Shown here piece after piece: positions 1 to 5,196 of a stretch of DNA of 5,196 nucleotides. The notes beneath the pieces were generated by a model, which was given only the letters and a program-made list of their open reading frames with translations, searched no databases and was not told where the DNA came from. The position numbers were made by a program, and so were the translations under genes. The stretch spans positions 1 through 5,196 of the forward strand of contig CAUBHZ010000159.1 in NCBI GenBank assembly GCA_958435885.1. Reading direction: 5' to 3'. This DNA is from an uncultured Intestinimonas sp. GTDB taxonomy: Bacteria; Bacillota_A; Clostridia; Oscillospirales; Oscillospiraceae. Position 1 is the stretch's first letter. Every line of letters starts with the position of its first letter.

Positions 1-199
1 CCACATAGCCGGTGAGGAGCAGGGTGACCGTCCGCCGGACCAGGGCGATGTTGACGTCCGCCGTCTCCTCCTTTTGCAGTTCCAGGGAAAAGGAGGGACG
101 CTTGAAATCCTTGGGGAGGTAGTTTGTGTAGACCTCCTCTCCCGGCCAGTGCCCCTGTACGCTGGCCTTGACCGCGTCCATCAGTGCTTGGGCGGTCAT
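1..199 (-). CDS. Probable phage tail terminator protein, N-terminal 66 residues (runs off the window)
   Basis: Only the first 66 codons are present, and the frame stays open to base 1. The protein starts MTAQALMDAVKASV, followed by a GHWPGEEVYTNYLPKDFKRP stretch and then a strand-rich part (SFSLEL, INIALVRRTVTLLLTGYV-like pattern). I recognise this beginning as the type annotated as a phage tail terminator family protein in Firmicutes prophages. Such proteins cap the tail tube and join it to the head-neck complex. The ATG lies 2 bases after the TAA of the gp10-like gene, with a G-rich run (GGGGG, bases 207-211) 7 bases upstream as a plausible ribosome site. Its position directly after gp10 is where a tail terminator or completion gene sits in long-tailed phages. 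The full length and C-terminus cannot be seen. An alternative is another small neck or tail-completion protein of the same positional class. Confidence 0.72.
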   Translation of the reverse strand, partial: MTAQALMDAVKASVQGHWPGEEVYTNYLPKDFKRPSFSLELQKEETADVNIALVRRTVTLLLTGYV

Positions 200-201
200 C
201 C

Positions 202-753
202 TTATACCCCCTTCTCCTCGGCGAAGATCTCCAGGGCCTCATTGGCGGCATCAATGGCGTGCTCCTGGGCCTTCATCTTGGTCCAGGAGTAGAACATGCG
301 GCCCTTCACATAGCGCAGACCCGTTGCCGTATTGAGTCCGGAGCGCCGGTTCCGGTTTTTCCGTGCTGTGCTCCAGGCGTAATCCTTTCTGGTGTCCGCC
401 TTTCGTACTCCGTGGCCCCGCTCCAGCCATTTGGTGACCTGTTTGACGGTAACGGACTGGCCGTGCCAGCTCTTGGGCTTTTTCCCAGTCCGGACCGGAG
501 ATGCCTTCTGCGGAGTCAGGGCGGCATATCCACCCCTGCTGCCGAAACGAAGCTCCTGCCAGGACCGGACCGTCCCCTTGGCGTCCGCCTCCAGGTCTGC
601 CCTGCCGATCTGGGCATCCAGGTCCCGCTTGGTGGCCTCACCCATGGCCTTCACCGCCACAGCTCTGGCCTCCGGGAAGTCCTCCATCAGATCTTCCCAA
701 TAGGAATAGAACTTCTGGACCGCCTTCCGGTCCAGAGTCGCCTTCCGGCTCAC
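202..753 (-). CDS. HK97 gp10-like head-tail joining / tail component protein
   Basis: This is a 183-residue basic protein resembling the HK97 gp10 (putative tail-component) family. Members of that family act at the head-tail joint. The N-terminal part (about residues 9-60) is helical and charged. The middle has a run rich in Arg, Gly and Ser, followed by a WLERGHGVRK segment (about 109-118), which matches the W-x-E-x-G-H pattern typical of the family. The end has YVKGRMFYSWTK (about 148-159) leading into a C-terminal helix (AIDAANEALEIF), also as in the family. The start is a GTG whose first bases overlap the TGA of the head-closure gene (GTGA), with a good GGAGGAGGG site 7 bases upstream. 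The protein is slightly longer than many gp10 proteins. The next gene, a probable tail terminator, begins 2 bases after its TAA. The fold assignment is from pattern recognition only. Confidence 0.8.
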   Translation of the reverse strand: MSRKATLDRKAVQKFYSYWEDLMEDFPEARAVAVKAMGEATKRDLDAQIGRADLEADAKGTVRSWQELRFGSRGGYAALTPQKASPVRTGKKPKSWHGQSVTVKQVTKWLERGHGVRKADTRKDYAWSTARKNRNRRSGLNTATGLRYVKGRMFYSWTKMKAQEHAIDAANEALEIFAEEKGV

Positions 754-1316
754 AGGTCCACCCTCCTCCCAATCTCGTACTCGTTCTTGAACTGATCCAG
801 CTCGTGGGGCGCCAATACTTCCCAGGCCGCACCACGGACTTCTACCAGACAGCCCGGACGCAGGGTAATGGCCTTGGGGGTCACCAGCACCAGACCCAAC
901 TCATTGACCGACATGGGCCACTCCTGTTCATGCCGGACGTATTTCTCAGCAAGGACACCGGGGAAGGTCATCCCATCCGTGGTCCCGTCCGGCCGCAGCC
1001 GGACGGTGTCCACGGTCACCAGGGCGGCATCCACATCCAGATGCCCCCGTCCCCGGTCTGTGATGGAGGTGAGGAAGAGGTGCTGCTCCCCCAGGCACAG
1101 GGCGTTGTGAAGGGTGAGGGGCTGCCGCCGGATCACGATAGCGGCATCCCTGGCCCCCACACCCACCTGGGAAAAGAGGTTGCTCTTGGCCTGGAAGGTG
1201 ATGTTGGCCCAGGCCCGGCGGATGGATACCCACTCCCACACCCCGGCAGTCGTCTCCCGGAACTCCAGGACCTGGGCAGGCTTGTCCAGCTTTCCGGCGT
1301 CGATATGCTCCGCCAC
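750..1316 (-). CDS. Head-closure / head-tail adaptor protein with an extra C-terminal domain
   Basis: This is a 188-residue neck protein that probably closes the DNA-filled head and joins connector to tail. Residues 1-105 look like a head-tail adaptor: an opening HIDAGKLDKPAQVLEF strand, a Trp-containing VWEWVSIRRAWANI segment, then VIRRQPLTLHNALCLGEQHLFLTSITDRGRGHLDVD, which matches the usual strand pattern. Adaptors of this type are usually about 100-120 residues. Here a further 80 residues follow, including FPGVLAEKY, a TPKAITLRPGCLVEVRG stretch and ELDQFKNEYEIGRR (about 172-185). This resembles the C-terminus of separate neck or minor capsid proteins in Firmicutes phages. The start is a GTG, 3 bases after the TGA of the connector gene, with GGGAGGG 7 bases upstream. 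An ATG at 1323 is in another frame and gives an implausible Arg/Pro/Gly-rich product. The 3' end overlaps the next gene by 4 bases. Confidence 0.72.
   Translation of the reverse strand: MAEHIDAGKLDKPAQVLEFRETTAGVWEWVSIRRAWANITFQAKSNLFSQVGVGARDAAIVIRRQPLTLHNALCLGEQHLFLTSITDRGRGHLDVDAALVTVDTVRLRPDGTTDGMTFPGVLAEKYVRHEQEWPMSVNELGLVLVTPKAITLRPGCLVEVRGAAWEVLAPHELDQFKNEYEIGRRVDL
761..769 (-). promoter_or_regulatory. Ribosome binding site deciding the GTG start of the gp10-like gene
   Basis: On the minus strand this reads GGAGGAGGG and lies 7 bases before GTG at 753-751. It sits inside the end of the head-closure gene. It supports the GTG start that overlaps the upstream stop codon. Confidence 0.7.
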
Positions 1317-1319
1317 AGG

Positions 1320-1646
1320 TCATCCCTCCCCAGATGTGTCCAAGTTGGACACGGGCTCGGTCAGCTTCAGCTGGTTGATGAGCCGCCGGAAGGCGGGGTT
1401 GTCGCTCACCGTCCCGCTCACCTGGACGTCCCGCTGGTCAAAATCCCGCAGGACCATGAAGTTGACGCACAGGTCGTACTGGGCGGCCCTGGGGGTACCG
1501 GAGGCGGGCGGGGAGATCCCCGCCCCCTCCATGTACCCCACCGCCGCGTCGTAGAGTCCCTCCAGGGTGAGGAGCTCCTCATCGGTGGGCTCCTCGATCC
1601 GGCAATAGGCCAGCAGTCTGGCCCGCCGCTCCTCGGTCAGGGCCAT
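1320..1646 (-). CDS. gp6-like head-tail connector protein
   Basis: This is a 108-residue protein of the small, mostly helical head-tail connector type (HK97 gp6-like). It binds below the portal as a ring and links it to the head-closure protein. The N-terminal helices are TEERRARLLAYCRIEEPTDEELLTLEGLYDAAVGYME (written here in pieces: LLAYCRI at 11-17, DEELLTLEGLYDAAVGYM at 22-39), the usual "leucine-rich helix, short acidic loop, helix" pattern of the family. A second helical part surrounds YDLCVNFMVLRDF (57-69). The C-terminal NPAFRRLINQLK (83-94) is a typical family ending. The gene starts 6 bases after the capsid stop. No strong Shine-Dalgarno is present, only a GGGGG run further upstream in TGATGAGCTATG context, so translation is probably coupled to the capsid gene. 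Three perfect inverted repeats fall within this short gene (listed separately). Confidence 0.82.
   Translation of the reverse strand: MALTEERRARLLAYCRIEEPTDEELLTLEGLYDAAVGYMEGAGISPPASGTPRAAQYDLCVNFMVLRDFDQRDVQVSGTVSDNPAFRRLINQLKLTEPVSNLDTSGEG
1324..1330 (-). promoter_or_regulatory. Ribosome binding site deciding the GTG start of the head-closure gene
   Basis: The minus-strand sequence GGGAGGG lies 7 bases upstream of GTG at 1316-1314. It overlaps the last codons of the connector gene, so reinitiation is likely. The out-of-frame ATG at 1323-1321 directly abuts the GGGAGGG and is too close to be used well. Confidence 0.65.
1336..1352. repeat. Perfect 8-bp inverted repeat with one central base
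   Basis: The sequence gtgtccaa-g-ttggacac reads the same on both strands apart from its central base (1344). It lies in the last codons of the connector gene (residues VSNLDT), just upstream of the ribosome site of the head-closure gene. With a one-base centre it would form a poor RNA hairpin, so if functional it is more like a dyad for a dimeric DNA-binding protein. It may simply be chance. Confidence 0.5.
1506..1525. repeat. GC-rich perfect inverted repeat (9-bp arms, 2-base centre)
   Basis: The arms gggcgggga and tccccgccc flank a GA centre. In the late transcript this could form an 8-bp, almost all-GC stem with a four-base loop. It lies within codons for residues 41-47 of the connector (around GAGISPP). 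No U-tract follows on the minus strand, so it is not an intrinsic terminator. Confidence 0.5.
1568..1581. repeat. Perfect 14-bp palindrome
   Basis: The sequence tgaggagctcctca is identical to its reverse complement. It falls inside the connector gene, over codons for DEELL (about residues 22-26). With no loop it is a DNA dyad rather than a hairpin. A palindrome of this length is not very improbable in 5 kb, and no function is claimed. Confidence 0.45.
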
Positions 1647-1652
1647 AGCTCA

Positions 1653-2879
1653 TCAACCCCCGGCGCTCTCGATGGTGGCCTTGAAGGCAGCGGACGGGTC
1701 CATGGCCACCGCATCCAGGCGGCACAGGGCCCGGATCTCGTAGCTGTCGGTGGCCCAGGCGTCGCCGCCCACATCGGTGGCCGCCATCTCGATGCCCTTG
1801 CGGACAAACAGGGTGCCCAGCGCCTTGAAATTGCCCACGTAGATGGGGTGCTTAGTGGTTTCATCGGGGATGAGGTCGTTGTCGCCATAGACCACCCGGC
1901 GACCGCTCAGGCGGTACACGTTGGGGTCGGCAGGATTGGGCACCAGCAGAGGCCGCTTGTTGGCGTCCTCCCAACCGTCCATCTCGGCATAGCCGTTCTG
2001 GTTGGTGAGCAGGGTGGCAGCCATGCTGTGGGCAGTGTTCAGCTTGGTGATGAGAGCCTTGCGCAGTTCCTTGGCCTCGCTGCCGGCGGTGAGAGCGACC
2101 TCGGGCTCCAGGGCAGTGAGCAGACTCAGCAGCAGGGTGTTCTTGGTGAGGATGTACTTGGGACCGAACCAGCCCGCCAGGTACTGGAGCAGGCCGGCAG
2201 TATTGTCCTCCAGCAGCTCAGAGGAGACGGGCAGCCGGTCGCCGTACTTGTCTACGGTGTAGGTCACCTTGGCAAACTTGGGCTGATCGTCCTTGCCGAT
2301 GGTGCCCATCTCGGCGATCTTGGGCAGGGCCTTGCGCTTGCCCTGCTCCACAGCCCGCCAGCCGCTAAGGGCACGCACATTTTCCACAGCGAAGAACTGG
2401 GACAGGTCCAGGTACTCCTTCTCATACTCGTGGATCATGTTGTCGAAGTCCAGGGGCACCAGGAAACCGCCGTCCGCCCCCTCAGGGTCGCCGCCGGTCT
2501 CCTGAAGGGCCTTATAGAGGGGCTCATAGCCCTCCACTCCCCGGGCTCGCTTCACGGTGGCGCCGGTGCGCAGGGCCTTGGCAAAGGCGTTGGCATACTC
2601 GTTGGTGCGGCGGATGGTATCCACCACGCCGCCCTTGGCCTTTTCCTTCTGCTTGGCCTCATACTCAGCGGCCAGCGCCTTCATCCGGCTGTCGGTATCA
2701 GAGAAGCGGCCCTCCTCGGCCAGCTGCTTCTCCACCGCATCGATCTCAGTGTTCATCTTCTCCACTTCGGCCATGAGGGCCTTGTGGCCCTCAAAGTCCT
2801 TCTTCTCCAAAAGGCCCTTGCCCTCGGTCAGCTTCTCGGTACGCTTGTGCTTGAGTTCCAGCAGTTCCTGATAATTCAT
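1653..2879 (-). CDS. HK97-fold major capsid protein with N-terminal delta (scaffold) domain
   Basis: This is a 408-residue major capsid protein that forms the icosahedral shell. Residues 1 to about 80 are highly charged and predicted coiled coil (ELLELKHKRTEKL, EVEKMNTEIDAVEKQLAEE, AAEYEAKQKEKAK). They match the delta domain that acts as built-in scaffold and is normally removed by the prohead protease. A linker follows (about 85-125). The mature shell domain then opens with GGDPEGADGGFLVPLDF (about 129-145), the hallmark beginning of this family. Later family-typical segments are GDRLPVSSELLEDN (213-226), the LTNQNGYAEMDGW stretch (291-303) and GRRVVYGDNDLIPDE (326-340), then PIYVGNFK and the WATDSYEIRALCRLDA end strand. 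Length is normal. The ATG overlaps the protease TGA (ATGA), and GGAGGGA sits 7 bases upstream. There is no separate scaffold gene. I cannot tell whether mature subunits are covalently cross-linked as in HK97. Confidence 0.95.
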   Translation of the reverse strand: MNYQELLELKHKRTEKLTEGKGLLEKKDFEGHKALMAEVEKMNTEIDAVEKQLAEEGRFSDTDSRMKALAAEYEAKQKEKAKGGVVDTIRRTNEYANAFAKALRTGATVKRARGVEGYEPLYKALQETGGDPEGADGGFLVPLDFDNMIHEYEKEYLDLSQFFAVENVRALSGWRAVEQGKRKALPKIAEMGTIGKDDQPKFAKVTYTVDKYGDRLPVSSELLEDNTAGLLQYLAGWFGPKYILTKNTLLLSLLTALEPEVALTAGSEAKELRKALITKLNTAHSMAATLLTNQNGYAEMDGWEDANKRPLLVPNPADPNVYRLSGRRVVYGDNDLIPDETTKHPIYVGNFKALGTLFVRKGIEMAATDVGGDAWATDSYEIRALCRLDAVAMDPSAAFKATIESAGG

Positions 2880-3577
2880 CCGATCGTCCCTCCATATCGA
2901 AGTTCTTCCTGCCTCTGCCTGGCCTGGGCCAGCCGAAGCGCTTCCTCCTCCCCGGCTTTGGCCGGAGGCTCCTGCGGCTCGCCCTGGCCGCCGTATCGCT
3001 TACTTTTGATAATGCCGGCCCCGGGCTGGGCCGGGACAGCCACCAGGGACACCTCATAGGCGTCTCTGGCTCCATCCAATTCCATGACACAGGTCTTGCC
3101 ATCGTATTCCACGCCGGGGTGGTGGATACAGCAGGCCTGGGCCTGATCCGCCCCGCAGATGGAGCAGACGGCCCGCTCCACCACACACCCCACCGAGCAC
3201 TCCCGCAGGATTCCGCTCTCGATGGCGGTGATGGTGGGCGCGGTCTGCTCCATGCGGGGCATATAGCAGCGCAGGACCAGACGGCGCACCGTCTCCCCCT
3301 CCACACTGGCCGCGTATACCCGGGCGGTCTGGCTACCGGCGCTCCACTTGTGATCCAACAGCACCGGGCGGCCAACAAAGAGGGGGGCCAGCCCCTCCAG
3401 CGCCTGTTCGGTGAATCGCTCATAGTCGCGGTCGACCTTGTTGTCACAGGCGGCCAGACGGAAGGTAAACACCTCCTCCGCCGCGAGGGGCCGCAGGGAC
3501 TGGATGTTGATGAGAGCCAGTTCCCCGTCGTTGACGATCTGCTTTTCCACCTGGGCCGCCTTCAGGATCTCGTTCAT
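2876..3577 (-). CDS. HK97-family prohead maturation protease
   Basis: This is a 233-residue serine protease of the caudovirus prohead type. It is packaged in the procapsid, where it cuts off the capsid delta domains. The core runs from TFRLAACDNKVDRDYERF (38-55) to about residue 190. LLDHKW (73-78) carries the likely catalytic His76, ECSVGC (126-131) the likely catalytic Ser128, and EVSLVAVPAQPGA (175-187) is the conserved family strand. Between the Ser motif and that strand is a Cys/His-rich insert (C138, C141, C149, C150, H152, H153, C163) that looks able to bind a metal. The C-terminal 40 residues are Pro/Glu/Gln/Arg-rich and probably flexible or helical (EEEALRLAQARQRQEELR). The ATG overlaps the portal stop codon (ATGA). 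A strong AAGGAGG lies 6 bases upstream. The position between portal and capsid genes is canonical. Confidence 0.93.
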   Translation of the reverse strand: MNEILKAAQVEKQIVNDGELALINIQSLRPLAAEEVFTFRLAACDNKVDRDYERFTEQALEGLAPLFVGRPVLLDHKWSAGSQTARVYAASVEGETVRRLVLRCYMPRMEQTAPTITAIESGILRECSVGCVVERAVCSICGADQAQACCIHHPGVEYDGKTCVMELDGARDAYEVSLVAVPAQPGAGIIKSKRYGGQGEPQEPPAKAGEEEALRLAQARQRQEELRYGGTIG

Positions 3578-4896
3578 TTCTCTCCTCCTTCCAGTGTGTT
3601 CAGTTCAGCCTGGGCCCCCAGGGCCCGGATCAGGCTGAGGATGGGCCAGAGCTCCTGGGGCACATAGTTGAGGCTGGCATAGTAGGCGCTGCCGCCGGGG
3701 ATGGCCGGCCGGTCATCCAGGGCACGGATCTCATCGGCGTTGTAGGCTCCAAGGATACGCATGGCCTGGAGCCAGGCGGCCTGGGCAGCGGTGTCGCCCT
3801 TGAGGAATACCTTCAGCTCCCGCTTGATGCGCACCCGGCCAGCCCGTTCCCCGGGCAGAAGCAGCTTATAGGTGTCCTCCTGGTCCCACTGGGTCTCATA
3901 GCCCAGGAGCGTGTAGTTGACGTACTCGATGCCGTTCTGTTCGTTGGACTGGTAGCTCTGCTTACCCGCATAGGCCAGATGGAGGGGCACGCCGAAGAAC
4001 CGGCACACGTCTGCCACCCGCACCTCGTTGCTCTCCACGAACTGAGCATCGGTGTTGGTCATGGAAATGGGCTGGTATTTGAGTCCTAGATCCAGCACCG
4101 CCACCCGGAAGGCATTGCCCGGTCCCCGGTGGATGGCCTCCCAGGCCTGCCTCACCTGCTCCTTTGGATCTATGACGACCTTGGTCCCGTCCGGCTGGGT
4201 CTCCTCATAGTCGCCCAAGTCGCTGTCCGTGGTCAGGATGCCGGAGGGCTGGCCACCGCTGTGCCAGACGGAGTTTTCATACTGCTGGGCAGCTCTGGCA
4301 GTATCCAGGGTAAGCGAGGCCCGGCGCAGGACGCTGATGCCCTCAATCCCATCCTCGCTGTACGCTTTGTAGTGGAGCACATCCTCATTGCGCAGCCAGG
4401 TCACCTCCCCGGTGACCGGATGGGTAAATACATACCACAGGTGCCCCGCCCCGTCGAAGCGGATGGTCACATAATCGGGCGGCAGAGGGATGAGCTCCAA
4501 GGGGTAGCCGGTGCGTCCGTCCCGGCAGATCCAGGCATAGGCATTGCCCCGCAGGATCTGATTACACAGCATGAGGCGGTTATAGTCGAAGGAGGTCATA
4601 GCCTCATTGGCCCTCCCCCAGAGCACCCGGCCCAGTCGGTGCTCCTCCAGGCGCTCCTTGCTCTTCTCGTTCATGATGTAGAGGGGGAGCACCCCCATGG
4701 AGTTGGAGAGCACCTCCGCACACCGGTTCACAGTGGAGATCTTCATGGCCCGGTCCCGACTCATGCCAACGCTTTCCTCGCCAGCCAGCCATCCCTCCGG
4801 AGAGGTCACGGTCAGTGTCTGGACCACGCCGCTCATGCGCTTGCTCAGCGGCACGGAGCGGTGCCCTATACGGTAGATGCCTTTACTTAGGCTCAT
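3574..4896 (-). CDS. HK97-type portal protein
   Basis: This is a 440-residue portal subunit. Twelve copies form the ring at one capsid vertex through which the terminase pumps DNA and to which the neck attaches. Family landmarks in order: KISTVNRCAEVLSNSMGVLPLYI (52-74, first part), FDYNRLMLCNQILRGNAYAWI (103-123), PLELIPLPPDYV (132-143), VTWLRNEDVLHYKAYSEDGIEGISVL (165-190), QFVESNEVRVADVCRFFGVPLHL (285-307), SYQSNEQNGIEYVNYTLLGY (314-333), and a late YNADEIRALDDRPAIPGGSAYY (385-406). Length is normal. The frame is open from 4950, but I choose ATG at 4896 (MSLSKGIYRIG) because the upstream 18 residues are Trp/Cys/Ser-rich and lie inside the small membrane gene. The chosen start has only a weak GGGGCGG 8 bases upstream and overlaps the preceding gene by 14 bases, so translation is probably coupled. 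A later ATG (4836) is less likely. Confidence 0.94.
   Translation of the reverse strand: MSLSKGIYRIGHRSVPLSKRMSGVVQTLTVTSPEGWLAGEESVGMSRDRAMKISTVNRCAEVLSNSMGVLPLYIMNEKSKERLEEHRLGRVLWGRANEAMTSFDYNRLMLCNQILRGNAYAWICRDGRTGYPLELIPLPPDYVTIRFDGAGHLWYVFTHPVTGEVTWLRNEDVLHYKAYSEDGIEGISVLRRASLTLDTARAAQQYENSVWHSGGQPSGILTTDSDLGDYEETQPDGTKVVIDPKEQVRQAWEAIHRGPGNAFRVAVLDLGLKYQPISMTNTDAQFVESNEVRVADVCRFFGVPLHLAYAGKQSYQSNEQNGIEYVNYTLLGYETQWDQEDTYKLLLPGERAGRVRIKRELKVFLKGDTAAQAAWLQAMRILGAYNADEIRALDDRPAIPGGSAYYASLNYVPQELWPILSLIRALGAQAELNTLEGGEK
3584..3590 (-). promoter_or_regulatory. Strong ribosome binding site of the protease gene
   Basis: The minus-strand sequence AAGGAGG is a near-complete Shine-Dalgarno, 6 bases before the protease ATG. 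It lies in the last codons of the portal gene (LEGGEK). It is the strongest such site in the window and fixes the protease start at the ATGA overlap. Confidence 0.75.
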
Positions 4897-5068
4897 CCGT
4901 ACCACCGCCCCAGATAGACAGCACGCCGCCCACGATGGCCAGCGCCCCACCGGTGATGAAGCCGGCAGGCAGGTAGATGAGTCCCGCCCCTACCGTCACC
5001 CCGGCGGCGCCCGCAAGCAGGACCAGCTCCCCCAGGTGGGGCACCAGCCCTTTGACCAGATTCCTCAT
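4883..5068 (-). CDS. Small two-helix membrane protein of unknown function
   Basis: This 61-residue protein has a short basic N-terminus (MRNLVKGLVPH) and two hydrophobic Gly/Ala-rich stretches (about residues 13-32 and 34-53) separated by a Pro-containing turn (YLPAGF). The C-terminus is short and polar (GGGTDEPK). This suggests a hairpin of two membrane helices with both ends on the same side of the membrane. The ATG has a clear AAAGGAG 5 bases upstream. The stop codon lies 14 bases inside the portal gene, so both are probably translated together. I do not recognise a family. The size and two helices recall class II holins, but it lies at the head-gene end, far from any lysis gene seen here, so I do not call it a holin. 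A structural membrane-associated or superinfection-related role is possible. No lipobox Cys or cleavable signal peptide is visible. Confidence 0.75.
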   Translation of the reverse strand: MRNLVKGLVPHLGELVLLAGAAGVTVGAGLIYLPAGFITGGALAIVGGVLSIWGGGTDEPK

Positions 5069-5093
5069 GCATACTCCTTTCCGCCCAGAGGGC

Positions 5094-5196
5094 CTACAAG
5101 TGATAATTCCGTGTGCGGATGGCCGCCGCCAGATCCGGCTTGGCCGTTCTCTTTACCAGCACCCGGGCCGTGGCATTCATCGCCGCCGCCACGGGG
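5094..5196 (-). CDS. 3' end of the upstream gene, probably large terminase subunit (partial)
   Basis: Only the last 33 codons are in the window, ending with TAG at 5096-5094. The visible residues are PVAAAMNATARVLVKRTAKP, then DLAAAIRTRNYHL. Codon use (GCG, CTG, GTG, CGG, AAG) matches the other genes and supports this reading frame. A second open frame, ending at TGA 5067-5065, gives an unlikely Gly/His-rich peptide. In nearly all phages with this head layout, the gene just upstream of the portal (or of a small gene before it) is the large terminase, the ATPase-nuclease that packages DNA. That role is inferred from position alone. The tail shown has no nuclease or ATPase motif and could instead belong to another small protein. 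Confidence 0.5.
   Translation of the reverse strand, partial: PVAAAMNATARVLVKRTAKPDLAAAIRTRNYHL

Noticed and set aside
721..748. Direct repeat of cgccttccgg (721-730 and 739-748) at the start of the gp10-like gene
   Set aside because: It reflects repeated codons for Arg-Lys-Ala in the protein N-terminus. Only two copies exist and there is no sign of an iteron array or attachment site.
946..1323. Minus-strand ATG frame of 125 codons that starts at the connector stop codon (ATGA)
   Set aside because: The overlap looks attractive, but the translation is Gly/Pro/Arg/His-rich and unlike any neck protein. The frame starting at GTG 1316 gives a recognisable adaptor with a well-spaced ribosome site.
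2324..2346. 7-bp inverted repeat (gcagggc / gccctgc) with a 9-base spacer inside the capsid gene
   Set aside because: Short arms, large spacer, and located over codons for a Lys/Arg-rich stretch. This is expected by chance in GC-rich DNA, and no T-run follows that would suggest a terminator.
501..3059. Plus-strand open frame of 852 codons running across four head genes and into a fifth
   Set aside because: From 750 to 2879 it is codon-aligned with the minus-strand closure, connector and capsid genes. An antisense stop would need TTA, CTA or TCA in those genes, which are rare codons in this GC-rich DNA. The product is a Gly/His/Gln/Val-rich sequence without domain features, and the minus-strand proteins are clearly recognisable.
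2791..3447. Minus-strand open frame of 218 codons overlapping the protease and the start of the capsid gene
   Set aside because: The product is Arg/Pro/Ser/Trp-rich, typical of an out-of-frame reading of GC-rich coding DNA. The protease and capsid frames over the same bases carry conserved motifs.
4129..4890. Plus-strand open frame of 253 codons opposite the portal gene
   Set aside because: It is codon-aligned with the portal gene and is open for the same reason (few TTA, CTA or TCA codons). No sensible domain or ribosome site supports it.
4897..4950. Extended N-terminus for the portal from ATG 4950
   Set aside because: The extra 18 residues (Trp/Cys-rich) are encoded within the small membrane gene in another frame, and portal proteins of this type start near the chosen MSLSKGIYRIG. 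The ATG at 4896 gives a normal short overlap.

Overview
This window is the head-morphogenesis module of a tailed phage or prophage. Every real gene lies on the minus strand, so the module reads from high to low coordinates. The order is: 3' end of an upstream gene (by position, probably the large terminase), a 61-residue two-helix membrane protein, an HK97-type portal, a prohead protease, an HK97-fold major capsid protein, a gp6-like head-tail connector, a head-closure/adaptor protein, an HK97 gp10-like protein, and the start of a probable tail terminator. The portal/protease/capsid trio plus gp10 and tail-terminator genes points to a long-tailed virus of siphovirus morphology.

The DNA is GC-rich (roughly 60% by eye). 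Codons end mostly in G or C, and most genes have strong purine-rich Shine-Dalgarno sequences (AAGGAGG, GGAGGGA). With the protein types, this suggests a GC-rich Firmicute host, for example a gut Clostridia/Oscillospiraceae member. This is inference: the window contains no host gene, integrase or attachment site, so an integrated prophage cannot be told from a free phage genome.

The layout is very tight. Portal/protease and protease/capsid overlap by ATGA, and closure/gp10 overlap by GTGA. The small membrane gene overlaps the portal gene by 14 bases. The largest intergenic gap is about 25 bases (5069-5093). I see no promoter, terminator, RNA gene, IS element or CRISPR. The window looks like the interior of one long late transcript that starts beyond 5196 and continues past position 1.

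Working together: the portal forms the dodecameric DNA entry ring. The capsid protein assembles around it, guided by its own N-terminal delta (scaffold) domain, since no separate scaffold gene is present. The protease removes the delta domains. After packaging, the connector and closure proteins build the neck, and the gp10-like and terminator proteins join the tail. The less standard items are the membrane protein between the terminase position and the portal, a Cys/His-rich insert in the protease, an apparent two-part head-closure protein, and several perfect inverted repeats inside the small connector gene. I do not see evidence of a wholly new system.
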